A stretch of 64,000 bases of DNA from Clostridia bacterium (GTDB taxonomy: Bacteria > Bacillota > Clostridia > Christensenellales > CAG-314). Positions 42,516-51,647 of this stretch are shown here, in pieces. The notes under the pieces are model-generated. The model searched no databases and had not been told where the DNA came from. It saw only the letters and a list, made by a program, of their open reading frames with translations. The DNA lies in the NCBI GenBank assembly GCA_900769665.1, contig CAAGHL010000070.1, positions 1 to 64,000 on the forward strand, read 5' to 3'. The translations under genes were made by a program, and so were the position numbers. Every line of letters begins with the position of its first letter. The first letter of the stretch is position 1.

Positions 42516-44256
42516 GGCGCTCACCCCCTTTGCAATGCGTTTCGGAGTAGCCTTTGCCAAGCTGACTGTCACAAATTTCACGATACGTATTGCAATTTTC
42601 AAGCAATTCCTCGTGAGTTCCGCAACCGACAACTCTGCCACAGTCCAACACATACACCTTGTCACAACGCTTTGCCGTAGCCGCACGTTGCGTGACAATC
42701 ACCTGCGTTTTGCCTTGCAAACGGGCGTTTAGCGCACGCCGCAAATTGCTTTCGGTAAGGAAGTCCAACGCCGAAAAACTGTCGTCGAATATGTACACCG
42801 AAGCGTCCTTGACGATGGCTCGAGCAATGTTTATGCGTTGCTTTTGCCCACCGCTTACGTTTGTTCCGTCGGGCGTCAACATGTATTGCAAACCTTCCTC
42901 GTGTTCGGCAATAAAATCTGCCATTTGCGCAACGCCCAACGCCTCAGCGACTTGTTTGTCGTCGGCATCGCGGTTGCCCATACGCACGTTGTCGGCAATC
43001 GTGCCTTCAAACATGGTAGCACGTTGTAACGCCACCGACATGTTGTCGCGCACAACGCCTACGGTCGCTTGGTCGTAGTCCACGCCGCCGAGCTTGCGCA
43101 CGCCGCTACACGGATAAAACCCGAGCAGTAGTTTGACAAGCGTTGTTTTGCCGCTACCCGTGCCGCCTATCACGCCGACGATTTGTCCCTCTTCCGCACA
43201 AAAATCGATGTCGGACAGGGAGTTTACTCTGCTGTCGGGGTAGGCAAATGACACGCCGCTAAACTCGATTGCGCCGCTGAGCTTTGTTTTGTCGACGGTT
43301 TTACTTTCCTCGACTGGCATGTTCATCACTTCGGCAATGCGCCCTAGACTCACCTTGACGCGCGGTACGGAAGAAATCGACCAACTGACCACAAGCACTG
43401 CATTGACAATCAATGCAATGTACTGTATCGTGGCAATGATGTCGCCTGCACGTAATGTTTCCACACGTTGCAACCGCACCGCACCCACGTACACAATGGC
43501 AACGGTGGCAAGGTTTAGCGCAAGTCCTGCAAGCGGATTGACAAGACCGCCGATAGTGTTGTTGCGCACATAGCAGTTGTTCATTTCCGTAGTAGCGGCG
43601 GCGACGCGTCCGTGCTCGTAGTTTTCCCTATCAAAGGCACGCACCACGCGTATACCGCCCAAACGCTCGCGCATGATGCGGTTTTGTTGGTCGGTAAGTT
43701 GGTCGCCACGCTCCCAATACTTGTCTAGTCGCAATGTAACGACAGCCGTTACCACAAGCACCGCCGCCGAAATGCCGAGCAAAATAAGCGGCAACACCCA
43801 ATCGCCCTTGAAGCTAAGCAAGATACCGCCGACAAACATAATCGGTGCGGAAATCAGTAAGTACGGCAATGATGTGATTACTTCTTCCAGCCAACCGATG
43901 TCGTCGGTACTGCGAGTAATCAAACTGCCCGTGCCGACGGAGGAAAACTGCTCGAAGGTAAGCGAATTGACCTTGTCGAAGATTTGACTGCGCATGTCCG
44001 CCGTCAGCCGCGAGGAAAAGTCCGCAGACAACCGCACGTTGACAAGCGACGTAATCATTGCCGCCGCCGCAAGCGCAATCATCACCGCGCCCCTTACATA
44101 TATGTACGGCAAATTGCCCGTGCGCACGCCAAGCTCCACAATGTCGCTCATCACGTACGGCAAAAACAATCCGCACAAAGTTTGCGCCGCATATAAAATC
44201 ATCAAGGCAAATACGTATTTTGTATATGGTTTTACAAATTTTAGCAATAGTTTCAT
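42508..44256 (-). CDS. ABC exporter half-transporter, degenerate-site subunit
   Basis: The 582-residue partner of the next gene has the same layout: six membrane helices (from YTKYVFALMILYAAQTLCGL), Walker A GGTGSGKT, signature VSGGQKQR. Walker B reads VYIFDDSFSALD, with Asp in place of the catalytic Glu, and the switch position reads VTQRAAT, with Gln in place of His. These are the two changes that mark the non-hydrolysing site of asymmetric heterodimeric exporters (TM287 type). Only a weak Shine-Dalgarno (AAAGAT) precedes the ATG. It probably starts a two-gene operon after the rpsR terminator. Confidence 0.94.
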   Translation of the reverse strand: MKLLLKFVKPYTKYVFALMILYAAQTLCGLFLPYVMSDIVELGVRTGNLPYIYVRGAVMIALAAAAMITSLVNVRLSADFSSRLTADMRSQIFDKVNSLTFEQFSSVGTGSLITRSTDDIGWLEEVITSLPYLLISAPIMFVGGILLSFKGDWVLPLILLGISAAVLVVTAVVTLRLDKYWERGDQLTDQQNRIMRERLGGIRVVRAFDRENYEHGRVAAATTEMNNCYVRNNTIGGLVNPLAGLALNLATVAIVYVGAVRLQRVETLRAGDIIATIQYIALIVNAVLVVSWSISSVPRVKVSLGRIAEVMNMPVEESKTVDKTKLSGAIEFSGVSFAYPDSRVNSLSDIDFCAEEGQIVGVIGGTGSGKTTLVKLLLGFYPCSGVRKLGGVDYDQATVGVVRDNMSVALQRATMFEGTIADNVRMGNRDADDKQVAEALGVAQMADFIAEHEEGLQYMLTPDGTNVSGGQKQRINIARAIVKDASVYIFDDSFSALDFLTESNLRRALNARLQGKTQVIVTQRAATAKRCDKVYVLDCGRVVGCGTHEELLENCNTYREICDSQLGKGYSETHCKGGERHE

Positions 44257-44308
44257 TTTATCTTTGTCGCTTAGGGATCAATCGTCACAGTCGACCGCCT
44301 CAAGGTAT

Positions 44309-44341
44309 AAAAAAAAGGAGGCTTGCATATGCAAACCTCGC
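44309..44341 (-). terminator. Terminator of rpsF-ssb-rpsR
   Basis: On the minus strand the stem GCGAGGTTTGC pairs with GCAAGCCTCC and is followed by eight T. Confidence 0.85.
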
Positions 44342-44375
44342 TTAGTTGGCTTAAAGCTAGAAATCCGTATCGAAA

Positions 44376-44621
44376 TTAGTCGGCAACGTAGGGAATCAAA
44401 GCCATTTGACGTGCGCGTTTGATTGCTACTGCAAGCTCTCTTTGGTGACGAGCGCAAACGCCTGTCATACGACGGGGCAAAATTTTGCCGCTTTCCGTAA
44501 GGTACTTTTTGAGCTTAGCAACGTCTTTGTAGTCGATGCTTTCGGATTTCTCCACGCAGAAGTTGCAAACCTTTCTACGTGCAGGCTTTCTCATAGGCTT
44601 TTTGAATTCTTTATTTTCCAT
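44376..44621 (-). CDS. rpsR: Ribosomal protein bS18
   Basis: The 81-residue protein of the 30S platform binds as a heterodimer with S6. Family signatures are [35 protein letters not shown] and [20 protein letters not shown]. The Cys residues of a zinc-binding-type S18 are only partly present. AAGGAG precedes the ATG. It is the last gene of rpsF-ssb-rpsR, 19 bases after ssb. Confidence 0.97.
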   Translation of the reverse strand: MENKEFKKPMRKPARRKVCNFCVEKSESIDYKDVAKLKKYLTESGKILPRRMTGVCARHQRELAVAIKRARQMALIPYVAD

Positions 44622-44640
44622 TGTTATTCTCCTTGTAAAC

Positions 44641-45060
44641 TTAGAAAGGCATGTCGTTGTCGTCCGCTTGAACTTCCGTCAATGTGTCGATTGTTTGACC
44701 GCCTTGACGGGGTGCAGGTTGACCGGGGGCGGGTGCTACGCCGCCTTGGTTGGCGCGGGACAAAAATTCCACTTGATCCGCACGGATGTCAAATGTTTGA
44801 CGTTTGACGCCGTCGCGTTCGTAGCTGCCTGTTTGGATACTTCCTACAACAGCAACTTGGCTACCCTTTACAAGGTACTTGACGCAGTTTTGCGCAAGCG
44901 AATCCCAAGTGATGATGTTGATGAAGTCCGCACGATTTTCGCCGTCACGAGAATAGGGACGGTTGACTGCAATGCTGAAACGGCAATAAGAGTGACCGGA
45001 TTCAAACGAAGAAGCCGTCGGATCCTGTGTAAGTCTGCCAATCAAAAATACTTTGTTCAT
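44641..45060 (-). CDS. ssb: Single-stranded DNA-binding protein
   Basis: SSB coats single-stranded DNA in replication and repair. The 139-residue product has the OB fold ([20 protein letters not shown], then [20 protein letters not shown]) and a Gly/Pro/Gln-rich linker. The acidic tip DDNDMPF, which binds partner enzymes, is intact. It lies between rpsF and rpsR, the usual place in Firmicutes, and GGAGAAGACA precedes the ATG. Confidence 0.97.
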   Translation of the reverse strand: MNKVFLIGRLTQDPTASSFESGHSYCRFSIAVNRPYSRDGENRADFINIITWDSLAQNCVKYLVKGSQVAVVGSIQTGSYERDGVKRQTFDIRADQVEFLSRANQGGVAPAPGQPAPRQGGQTIDTLTEVQADDNDMPF

Positions 45061-45081
45061 TGTCTTCTCCTCGGTGTCCGA

Positions 45082-45363
45082 TTACTTTTTGACAACCATG
45101 AAACGAACTACGCCGTCGGTGATACGGAGTACGCGTTCCACTTCGTCGGGAAGAGTTGCGGCTGCAGAGAAGTTTACCAAAACATAGTAACCTTCGGTCT
45201 TGTAGTTGATGGCATATGCAAGTTTGCGTGTGCCCCACTTGTCAACTCCGTCGACCGTTCCGCCGTTGTCCGTAACAACCGCATTGATCTTGGCGATAAT
45301 TGCCTCCTTGGCTTCGTCGGAAAGATCGTTGTCGATGATGTACAACAATTCGTAACTGTTCAT
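45082..45363 (-). CDS. rpsF: Ribosomal protein bS6
   Basis: The 93-residue product is the S18 partner in the 30S platform. The fold is recognisable from MNSYELLYIIDNDLSDEAKE, VDKWGTRKLAYAINYKTEGY and a beta strand YVLVNFSA. AAGGAGG lies 8 bases before the ATG; the open frame continues upstream without a site. It heads rpsF-ssb-rpsR. A hairpin leader upstream may be an S6:S18 autoregulatory site. Confidence 0.97.
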   Translation of the reverse strand: MNSYELLYIIDNDLSDEAKEAIIAKINAVVTDNGGTVDGVDKWGTRKLAYAINYKTEGYYVLVNFSAAATLPDEVERVLRITDGVVRFMVVKK

Positions 45364-45432
45364 AACTATATACCTCCTTATGGACTTTTGGCAGCGACAG
45401 GTAGTCGCCGCAAGGTGTGCCCGTACTACGAG
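45364..45432 (-). promoter_or_regulatory. rpsF leader, candidate S6:S18 binding RNA
   Basis: The transcript leader has ACGGGCACACC followed by the stem GCGGCGAC with GTCGCTGC around a 5-base loop, placed between the promoter and the rpsF ribosome binding site. S6:S18 leaders are known in this position; assignment by structure is tentative. Confidence 0.45.
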
Positions 45433-45439
45433 CAATAGT

Positions 45440-45468
45440 ATTATATAATATATATCCGCGAAAAGCAA
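45440..45468 (-). promoter_or_regulatory. rpsF operon promoter
   Basis: TTGCTT (45468-45463) and TATAAT (45445-45440) on the minus strand have a 17-base spacing, followed by the rpsF leader. Confidence 0.7.
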
Positions 45469-45574
45469 GCGTTTTTTTGCAAGTTTTTTAGAAAGATAGA
45501 TTTGCAACAATTGAATTTGCACTTCCACTTGAGTAACGACGCATTTAATCGTTTGACCGTCAGGTCGAAGCCTT

Positions 45575-46567
45575 CTAATTGGCTTGCGTGACTGCGACGG
45601 GTTGCTTGAACGTGGTAATCTTGCCGTTGTCGGCGTCCTGAAACAACATCCAAAACGCAACGGGCGTGCTGTCCACGTAGACAAAATCCTTGTCGAAGAA
45701 ACCGTCCTTTTCCGCAGGCAAGCCGTAACAAATGTACCGCACTTTGCCTTCCCGTTGCAGTACGCCAAGCACAAAGTATTTGTCCGAAGAGGGGAAGTCG
45801 ATACGCACGAAAAAGGACTCCTCGTACTTTTTGATCAGCGGAAAGTACGGTGGAAACTCCACAAACAGTTTGCCGATTTCTCGTTTGACAGTTTCGTAGT
45901 AGTCGCAGTTGGCGCCCGTGGCGTAAAAGCGGTCGAATGCGTCGCTGTACTCCTCTACGCTTTTGTAACGCCCGTCGGCGGTTTTGCGCAAGGTGGTCAA
46001 GTCCATATCGGTGTAGTAGTCGGCAGTGGACGCAACAAACTCTTCGTATTTGGTGGGGTCTTCGCCGTCGGCACTGCCGTTGGGCAAATTGCCGTCTTGC
46101 GCAGTGGCAGAGGTCACCTGTTCCGTCGCATTGACGGGAGGTTCCGACACGTTTTGCACGGCATTGGCGTTTGTTGCCGACTTTGCAACGGCGGCAGCTA
46201 CAAGCTTGTCCATGTGTCGAGCCAATTTGTCGCAAAGGGCAGCCTCTCCAAGCACGCCTCGAGCCGCTTCGTAGCACTTGCCCTCTCGCTTGACAAGCAA
46301 GCACCCGATGTTGTCAAGGTCCTTGACGGGCAAGGCAAACACTCGGTTGTTTAGGTCCGGCAACAACTTTGCGTACACTGCGTCGCCGAAGTTGAGCAAC
46401 AGCCACCACTGCCCGAAACCGCCGTTGTCGGCATTGGTAACAAACACCGTAACGGTGGTTTCCGTGGCGGAATTGTTGACCAGTTTGACCATGCCGCACA
46501 GCTCGCGGTTGCGTTCGGCAAAGCGTTTGTCCGTTTGTTGCAATATCATCACTCGTTTGCAGTACAT
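45575..46567 (-). CDS. Protein of unknown function (330 residues)
   Basis: The product appears soluble, with no signal peptide or membrane helix. The N-terminal third reads like a beta-rich domain with TETTVTVFVTNADNGGFGQW and FALPVKDLDNIGCLLVKREG. A Ser/Thr/Asn/Ala-rich linker follows (roughly residues 125-180). The C-terminal part (YYETVKREIGKLFVEFPPYF onwards) contains SEFF-like blocks and VRIDFPSSDKYFVLGVLQRE, then CYGLPAE. I have seen such two-part proteins with a disordered middle annotated as hypothetical in clostridia, but cannot name a family. GGAGG lies 4 bases before the ATG; the frame extends 35 codons further upstream. It has no obvious operon partner, lying alone between rpsF and a lipoprotein terminator. 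Confidence 0.75.
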   Translation of the reverse strand: MYCKRVMILQQTDKRFAERNRELCGMVKLVNNSATETTVTVFVTNADNGGFGQWWLLLNFGDAVYAKLLPDLNNRVFALPVKDLDNIGCLLVKREGKCYEAARGVLGEAALCDKLARHMDKLVAAAVAKSATNANAVQNVSEPPVNATEQVTSATAQDGNLPNGSADGEDPTKYEEFVASTADYYTDMDLTTLRKTADGRYKSVEEYSDAFDRFYATGANCDYYETVKREIGKLFVEFPPYFPLIKKYEESFFVRIDFPSSDKYFVLGVLQREGKVRYICYGLPAEKDGFFDKDFVYVDSTPVAFWMLFQDADNGKITTFKQPVAVTQAN

Positions 46568-46784
46568 ATTTCCTCCGTATTTTGTCCGTTTTGACTGTTT
46601 TTGTAACAAAAAAGTGCACACGTATATATTTTTTGCCGACATCGCAATTGTCGACAAAACAAGCCGTCGCACACATTTAGTAGATAGCCATATATTGCCA
46701 CTACCCCTATTTCGTATACAAATATACCAAATTTTTCACGCAGAAAATTGACTTTGTTTGTCGAAATTACTCGAAAAACCGCAC

Positions 46785-46813
46785 AAAAAAGACTGCCGCA
46801 AGCAGCAGTCTTT
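46785..46813 (-). terminator. Terminator of the large lipoprotein gene
   Basis: On the minus strand the stem AAAGACTGC with GCGGCAGTCTTT ends in six T, 43 bp past the stop codon. Confidence 0.82.
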
Positions 46814-46855
46814 CTAGTTTTTTCGTTGTCATCACTTTATGGCTACAAACGGTTG

Positions 46856-49769
46856 TCAGCTATACAACTGCGTGTAGTCGCAACCGTCGCAAGTACATTT
46901 CCAATATTCGTGTTGCTCACCGTCAACAGTCATCTTTTGAATTTCGCCCAACACGTGTCCGTGCCTGTACCAGTCTACTTTCAAATCGCCGTCAAATATC
47001 GTTTGCCCATTGTAAGTGATTCGCATATGCAAGCTGCCGACAATGTTATTAAACTCGTCGGGATCGCTTATCGATTCGGCATGTTTGATGTTTATTGATG
47101 AAATATTGACCAGCAATCCACAATCGAGGCAAACATACAGTCGACTTGTTTTTGTACTCGATTTCAGCCACAAAACACGTCCGTGCCTGTCGCCCTCGAG
47201 CCACTCGGTATAGTCGTCGTGGTCTATTGCAAGATACGTTTCGCCCTGCCCGCAAGGACAAGTAGAAATATACAAATTGTGACCGCAGTCGCCTATTTCC
47301 TTATCCACGACTTCTTCAATGTGGCGGTACTCGATGCGTTCCGTAGTGTCGCCGCACACCGTACAAGTGGATGTCACTTTGACGCCGTCCTTACAACTTT
47401 TGCTACCCGAGAGCAGTTCTGCTGTTTGCTTGTATTCGTGATTATTACGAGCATACTCAACTTCCTGCTTATGGCAAACGGAGCACTCGTACACAAGCTT
47501 GCCGTAATACTTGCAACTTGTCGTTTCGCCCTCGACAAGTTGCATTTTGTGCAGACACTTGTCGAAATCGTACAGTTTTCCCGTATTGATGTCCATAGAG
47601 AAGTTCAACCCCGACGAAAACTCGTATCTGACGTCCGCGCTCGTATCCAAACCAACGCTTTCGACTTGCGCCTTTGTGAGCATTACTCGTTCGCCGTCTT
47701 CTTCCACGTAATAGACAATGCTTTCCGTCACGATCATTGGTGAAAACACTACGCACATCAACCAATTGTCACCGCACTCCTCGTACATACCGATAAAGCA
47801 CGCATTGGCAAAGTTTATTTTTCTCGTTACGGTGTATATCGAGTAAATTTCTTTTCCTTCAAAACTTGTGCCGCTGTAACCACCGCCATAGGTGTAGCTG
47901 TAACTGCCCCACCATTGTCCGTCGATTTGTTCCACCTTTGCGCTGTTGCGCTCTTCACCCTCGTCAGCCAAAGCTTGCGTAAGTTCCAACGCTTCGCTTT
48001 CCGTTGTGGGCGTTTTGAATTTGTCTGTGTACTGCGCCACACTATCCACGAATTTGTCGGGATCGAAGTCTATCTTCATATCGGGCAAAACGGTAACGTC
48101 AAAGCTTGCCCTAGCCATTTCTTTGCGAATGTAATCGAGTGCGCCGACAAACCATTTGTCGGTATCGTTTTTCACTTCGAAATCCGACTTTGCGGAAACA
48201 GCGTAGTTCCAACGCAATTCTTTCAACACACCGTCTTTGACGGTAGCACGAATCCCGAGCGCTTCCTCGGCAAGGTCGATAAATGCGTCGGCATAGGACT
48301 TCAATTGGTCGGCGGTATACTCTCGACCACCGGTGTTGTCGTTTGCCACAACGGCGATTAGCGCATACGGAGTCATATCCTTTATTTGCGGCAAGTACTC
48401 TTCCAGCCATTGCTTTACGCTGTCGATACCGACAAGCTCGCCGACGTTTGTTGCAAGCACTTCCTCGTCGGCAAGCAAACCTGCTACCGTTTTGCCGTCG
48501 GGTACTTTGATACCGCAGTAATACAGCAATTCTTCCAATGTTACGTTACTTCCGCTCACGTCGATAAACGCTTGCGCCAAACTCAAAACGTCGACAACTT
48601 TCAAACCGCGCTGTTCCAATGCAGACAGTAAATCTTTTACAGTCATCTCGCCGATTTTGTCACAAATTTTCGGTAACGTATCAAGAAATCCTTCACCAAA
48701 CGCCTTGTCGAAGATGTTGCGCAAGGTGTATGTTTGCAAGTCTTTGCTGATTTGACGCAAGGAGTCGAAGTTGATCATGTACACATCGCCGTCGTTGGTT
48801 GTAGCCTTGCCGACAATGCCGCCGAGAAACTTCTTGACTGCCGCAATTTCCGCCGCATTTTTGCTTTGCACCGCGTCCAACACAACGTCGAGTTTGGTTG
48901 CTAGATCGGATATTGTTTTGCTGTCGGCATTAAAACCATTAAAGAGATCCGCACCGACCATGCTGTTTGCAAGCGCTTTGATTAGTTCGTCTGCATCGGC
49001 AACGAGATAAGCGCGCGCACGGACGGTGTGTGTACAAAACGTTCGAATCCAAGTCAACGCGAAGCAAGTCCGTTATCACGCCGTACAGTTTACCGTTTTC
49101 CAACACGCCGCTGTACTCGGCTTCTTGAGCAAACTCGTCGTTGCCGTTTTCGACGGGTATATTGGCTTTGTTGCGTAGTAAGCAATTGACTATCAGTTTG
49201 GCGTTGCCATTGGAAAGCATACCCCAAACGATGTCGGCTTTGACAACCTGCCACATATTGTCGTCCATACCAAGCAAGTGAGCGTTGTCCTCGGTCAAAA
49301 ACTCTACGTTGCTAAATTTGATACCGTACTCGAAGGCTTCCGTTTTGCCGTCTGTGCCCACTGCCGCCACCGCCGAAAAACGTCCGCAAATAAGACAAAT
49401 GCCCGACGGCGAATAACTGTGTTTGCCGCTGTCCACCTTTACATTGTGTCCGCACGTGGCATTTTTCCAGTGTTCGGCTTCGTCACTCGACCAAAAGCTT
49501 TCGGTTGCGTGTCCGCTAGTAACCTTCTTATAGTTGCACACGGTACACGTGTAGGTCATCTCACCGCAATCGTCACCCTCGGCAGGCTTTGTTTGCACGC
49601 CTTTGTCAAATACGTGCGGTTGCTTCAACGTTTCACCGTCCGACTTGACCCAATGGTACTCTTGGTCAAAGCCGTACTCGATGTCCCCGTTCGTCACACC
49701 GTCGCATGCGCCTAGCACAAATGCAAACGCAAGCACGACACACAACGTCAATAGCAGTTTATTCTTCAT
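46856..49769 (-). pseudogene. Large Cys-rich surface lipoprotein, interrupted by a frameshift
   Basis: Two overlapping frames make one protein of about 970 residues. The upstream part (from 49769) has a lipoprotein signal MKNKLLLTLCVVLAFAFVLG with lipobox Cys, then zinc-knuckle-like CTVC and CLICG blocks. It loses its frame at about 49010-49035. There the downstream frame continues with VRARAYLVADADELIKALAN and runs to the stop at 46856, including further CxxC blocks (CSVCHKQE, CTVCGDT, CPCGQG, CLDCG) of the kind repeated in clostridial surface proteins. The join lies in (CA)4 and (GC)4 dinucleotide tracts; one more unit in either tract restores the frame. No ribosome binding site supports separate translation of the second part. 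It could be a decayed gene, a phase-variable gene or an assembly error. Confidence 0.75.
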
Positions 49770-49827
49770 ATTACCTCCTCAAATCAAATACATATATTTA
49801 TATTAAAAACATATGTTCTTGTTGTAT

Positions 49828-49856
49828 ATAGTAAAGTATTTGAAAGCAAAAATCAA
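49828..49856 (-). promoter_or_regulatory. Promoter of the large lipoprotein gene
   Basis: TTGATT (49856-49851) and TACTAT (49833-49828) on the minus strand are separated by 17 bases, 58 bases before the start codon, which is preceded by GAGGAGG. Confidence 0.65.
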
Positions 49857-50038
49857 GCGTTACAAGAAAGAAAATGCAATAATGAAAATATGACAACATT
49901 ATTTGCTTTTGCAACTGTTTTCGGTTATGTTTTTCACCGGTAACCGCACTCTCCAAAATGATTAGCGACAATGCGGAAACCTTATAACCGATATTACAAT
50001 CAACAATATCTTGAATTTTCCGACAGTCGACTGTAATC

Positions 50039-50070
50039 AAAAAAAAAGGCACAAGCCTAAGCTCGTGCCT
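50039..50070 (-). terminator. Terminator of the HAD hydrolase gene
   Basis: On the minus strand the stem AGGCACGAGC with GCTTGTGCCT (small internal loop) is followed by nine T. Confidence 0.82.
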
Positions 50071-50138
50071 TGAAGATACATATTTTGTTGTACGGCATGC
50101 AGTCGTTTGCGACATTGGCTAGTGTGCCCAAAAAGTCG

Positions 50139-50975
50139 TCAACGCTTGACTTCGTAGGACTTGTGCGACAGTTCCTCATACTTGGTTTCGGCGCAAATCT
50201 TTTCCAAAATAATTTTCATTGCGGCGTCCATTTGACTGCCGTCGCGGTAGTCGCCCTTGACGTAGAAATCCACTCGTTCGTCGTCCACAAGGTACAATGC
50301 GTCGTCCGGTCTGCGGTAAACGCCCACGGCATATCCGCCGCGCGTGCGTGTAAGCTTCATACTGGGTACGTCGGTAAGTCCGTCGCCGATGTATATCATG
50401 TGGGAAAAGGGCACCACACGTTCGTCCGTAGGCATGGACATGTTGAGTTTTTTGTCCTCCGACACGTCCTCCACGCCCTTGTTGATACGGTACAAAAATT
50501 GCGTTTTGTTGGTGTAGTTGATGGCGACGGAAGGCCACACAGGCTCGCCGTTGTCGTCGTAGACGTAGTCGCAAGCGAAGATATTGTAAAACTCCTTGCC
50601 TATCGGGCAACCCTCTATCATGGGTTTCAGTCCGCAAGAAATGATGTAGTGCCGCACTTCCAAACCTAGGGAAGCTCCGTAGGCGTTGATACGCTTGAAC
50701 CAACCCTTGACGCCCTCGAAAAACTTGACGTCCTTGCCCATTTCCTTCAGCTTGTCGCGCGTAAGGTGAATTTCCTTTTCCCTCGCTTTGGTAGCCATAA
50801 GGTACATGTAGGACAGTATGTGGTCCATATCGTATTTGTGCGCTATTTCGTCGCTTTGCTTCCAAAACGTCACCGAATCCATGCCGAGCGACGGTATGAA
50901 AGTAAACTCCTGCATATCCTTGGTGGACAGCGTGTTGTCGAAGTCGTAAATCAGCGCAACTACATTGTTGTTCAT
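50139..50975 (-). CDS. HAD-superfamily hydrolase
   Basis: The 278-residue cytoplasmic phosphatase-like protein has catalytic motif I YDFDNTLS (Asp nucleophile and Asp acid/base) at about residues 12-19. Motif II is the Ser of HYIISCG, and motif IV is the Asp pair in YIGDGLTDVPS, with a Lys in VKGDY after it. The cap region is helical (FWKQSDEIAHKYDMDHILSY). Its substrate is unknown; the family includes phosphoserine-phosphatase-like enzymes. AGGAGG lies 6 bases before the ATG; a TTG two codons upstream is also possible. It is probably monocistronic, with a terminator after it. Confidence 0.85.
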   Translation of the reverse strand: MNNNVVALIYDFDNTLSTKDMQEFTFIPSLGMDSVTFWKQSDEIAHKYDMDHILSYMYLMATKAREKEIHLTRDKLKEMGKDVKFFEGVKGWFKRINAYGASLGLEVRHYIISCGLKPMIEGCPIGKEFYNIFACDYVYDDNGEPVWPSVAINYTNKTQFLYRINKGVEDVSEDKKLNMSMPTDERVVPFSHMIYIGDGLTDVPSMKLTRTRGGYAVGVYRRPDDALYLVDDERVDFYVKGDYRDGSQMDAAMKIILEKICAETKYEELSHKSYEVKR

Positions 50976-51066
50976 TTGCAACCTCCTATCACAAAAATTA
51001 CGTAAAACGGTAATAAAATTTCACATACGTATGCGTTTTTTTGCTACACAAGCACTCCGCACCACA

Positions 51067-51435
51067 TCACCAAACAATGCAAACCCAAGTAAGCAACGCT
51101 TGCAAAACAATCACGATGGACAGCACAAATGTCGGCTTGAACACGTCCTCGTCGGTGCGGTAAATCGGCTTTAGTTTATAAAATAAAAATATAGCCAACA
51201 CCAACACAAAGGCAACGATGTCGGTAATTATCGGTCCCCACATCAGCTCGCCGATGCACGTAGGCGCGCCCCAACCGATGGCAAATTCCTCACCGATGAC
51301 AAGCGACGTCCACACAAAGTGCACCAAATTTACGCCGATAAGCAACGTAAGCAACACTATTGCCCAAGCGGAACGCTCGTACTTTTTCTTTTGTCTGATT
51401 TTGCTCCCCATGTAGGAGTTTGGTCTACGTGACAT
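51067..51435 (-). CDS. Small membrane protein of unknown function
   Basis: This 122-residue protein has a basic N-terminus (MSRRPNSYMGSKIRQKKKYE) and three predicted membrane helices (AWAIVLLTLLIGVNLVHFVW; IITDIVAFVLVLAIFLFY; FVLSIVIVLQALLTWVCIVW). No motif links it to a known family. AGAGGGG precedes the ATG by about 10 bases. It is followed by the HAD gene on the same strand, 91 bp away, and may share a transcript with it. Confidence 0.65.
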   Translation of the reverse strand: MSRRPNSYMGSKIRQKKKYERSAWAIVLLTLLIGVNLVHFVWTSLVIGEEFAIGWGAPTCIGELMWGPIITDIVAFVLVLAIFLFYKLKPIYRTDEDVFKPTFVLSIVIVLQALLTWVCIVW

Positions 51436-51615
51436 AACTACAATCCCCTCTTTACTAAATTACTAGTCAGGACAACTCCACAATCGTCCATACACTACCG
51501 CAACCGTCAACAGTTTTACAAACTTGGCAATGCGTACTTAGACATTACACACTGCATAGCTACTTGCATGGCGTAAGTTTAACGCCAAAGTATCCGTCGT
51601 CACACTCTCAAAATG

Positions 51616-51647
51616 GTTAGTGATAGCTAAATTAACCCTACTTATTT
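51616..51647 (+). repeat. R3 motif, copy b
   Basis: GTTAGTGATAGC, then TAAATTAACCCTACTTATTTTT matches copy a at 213-252. It overlaps the stop codon of the flippase-like gene. Confidence 0.5.

Noticed and set aside
49030..49050. GTTCGAATCC, resembling a tRNA T-loop
   Set aside because: It lies inside the lipoprotein coding sequence and no cloverleaf can be drawn around it.
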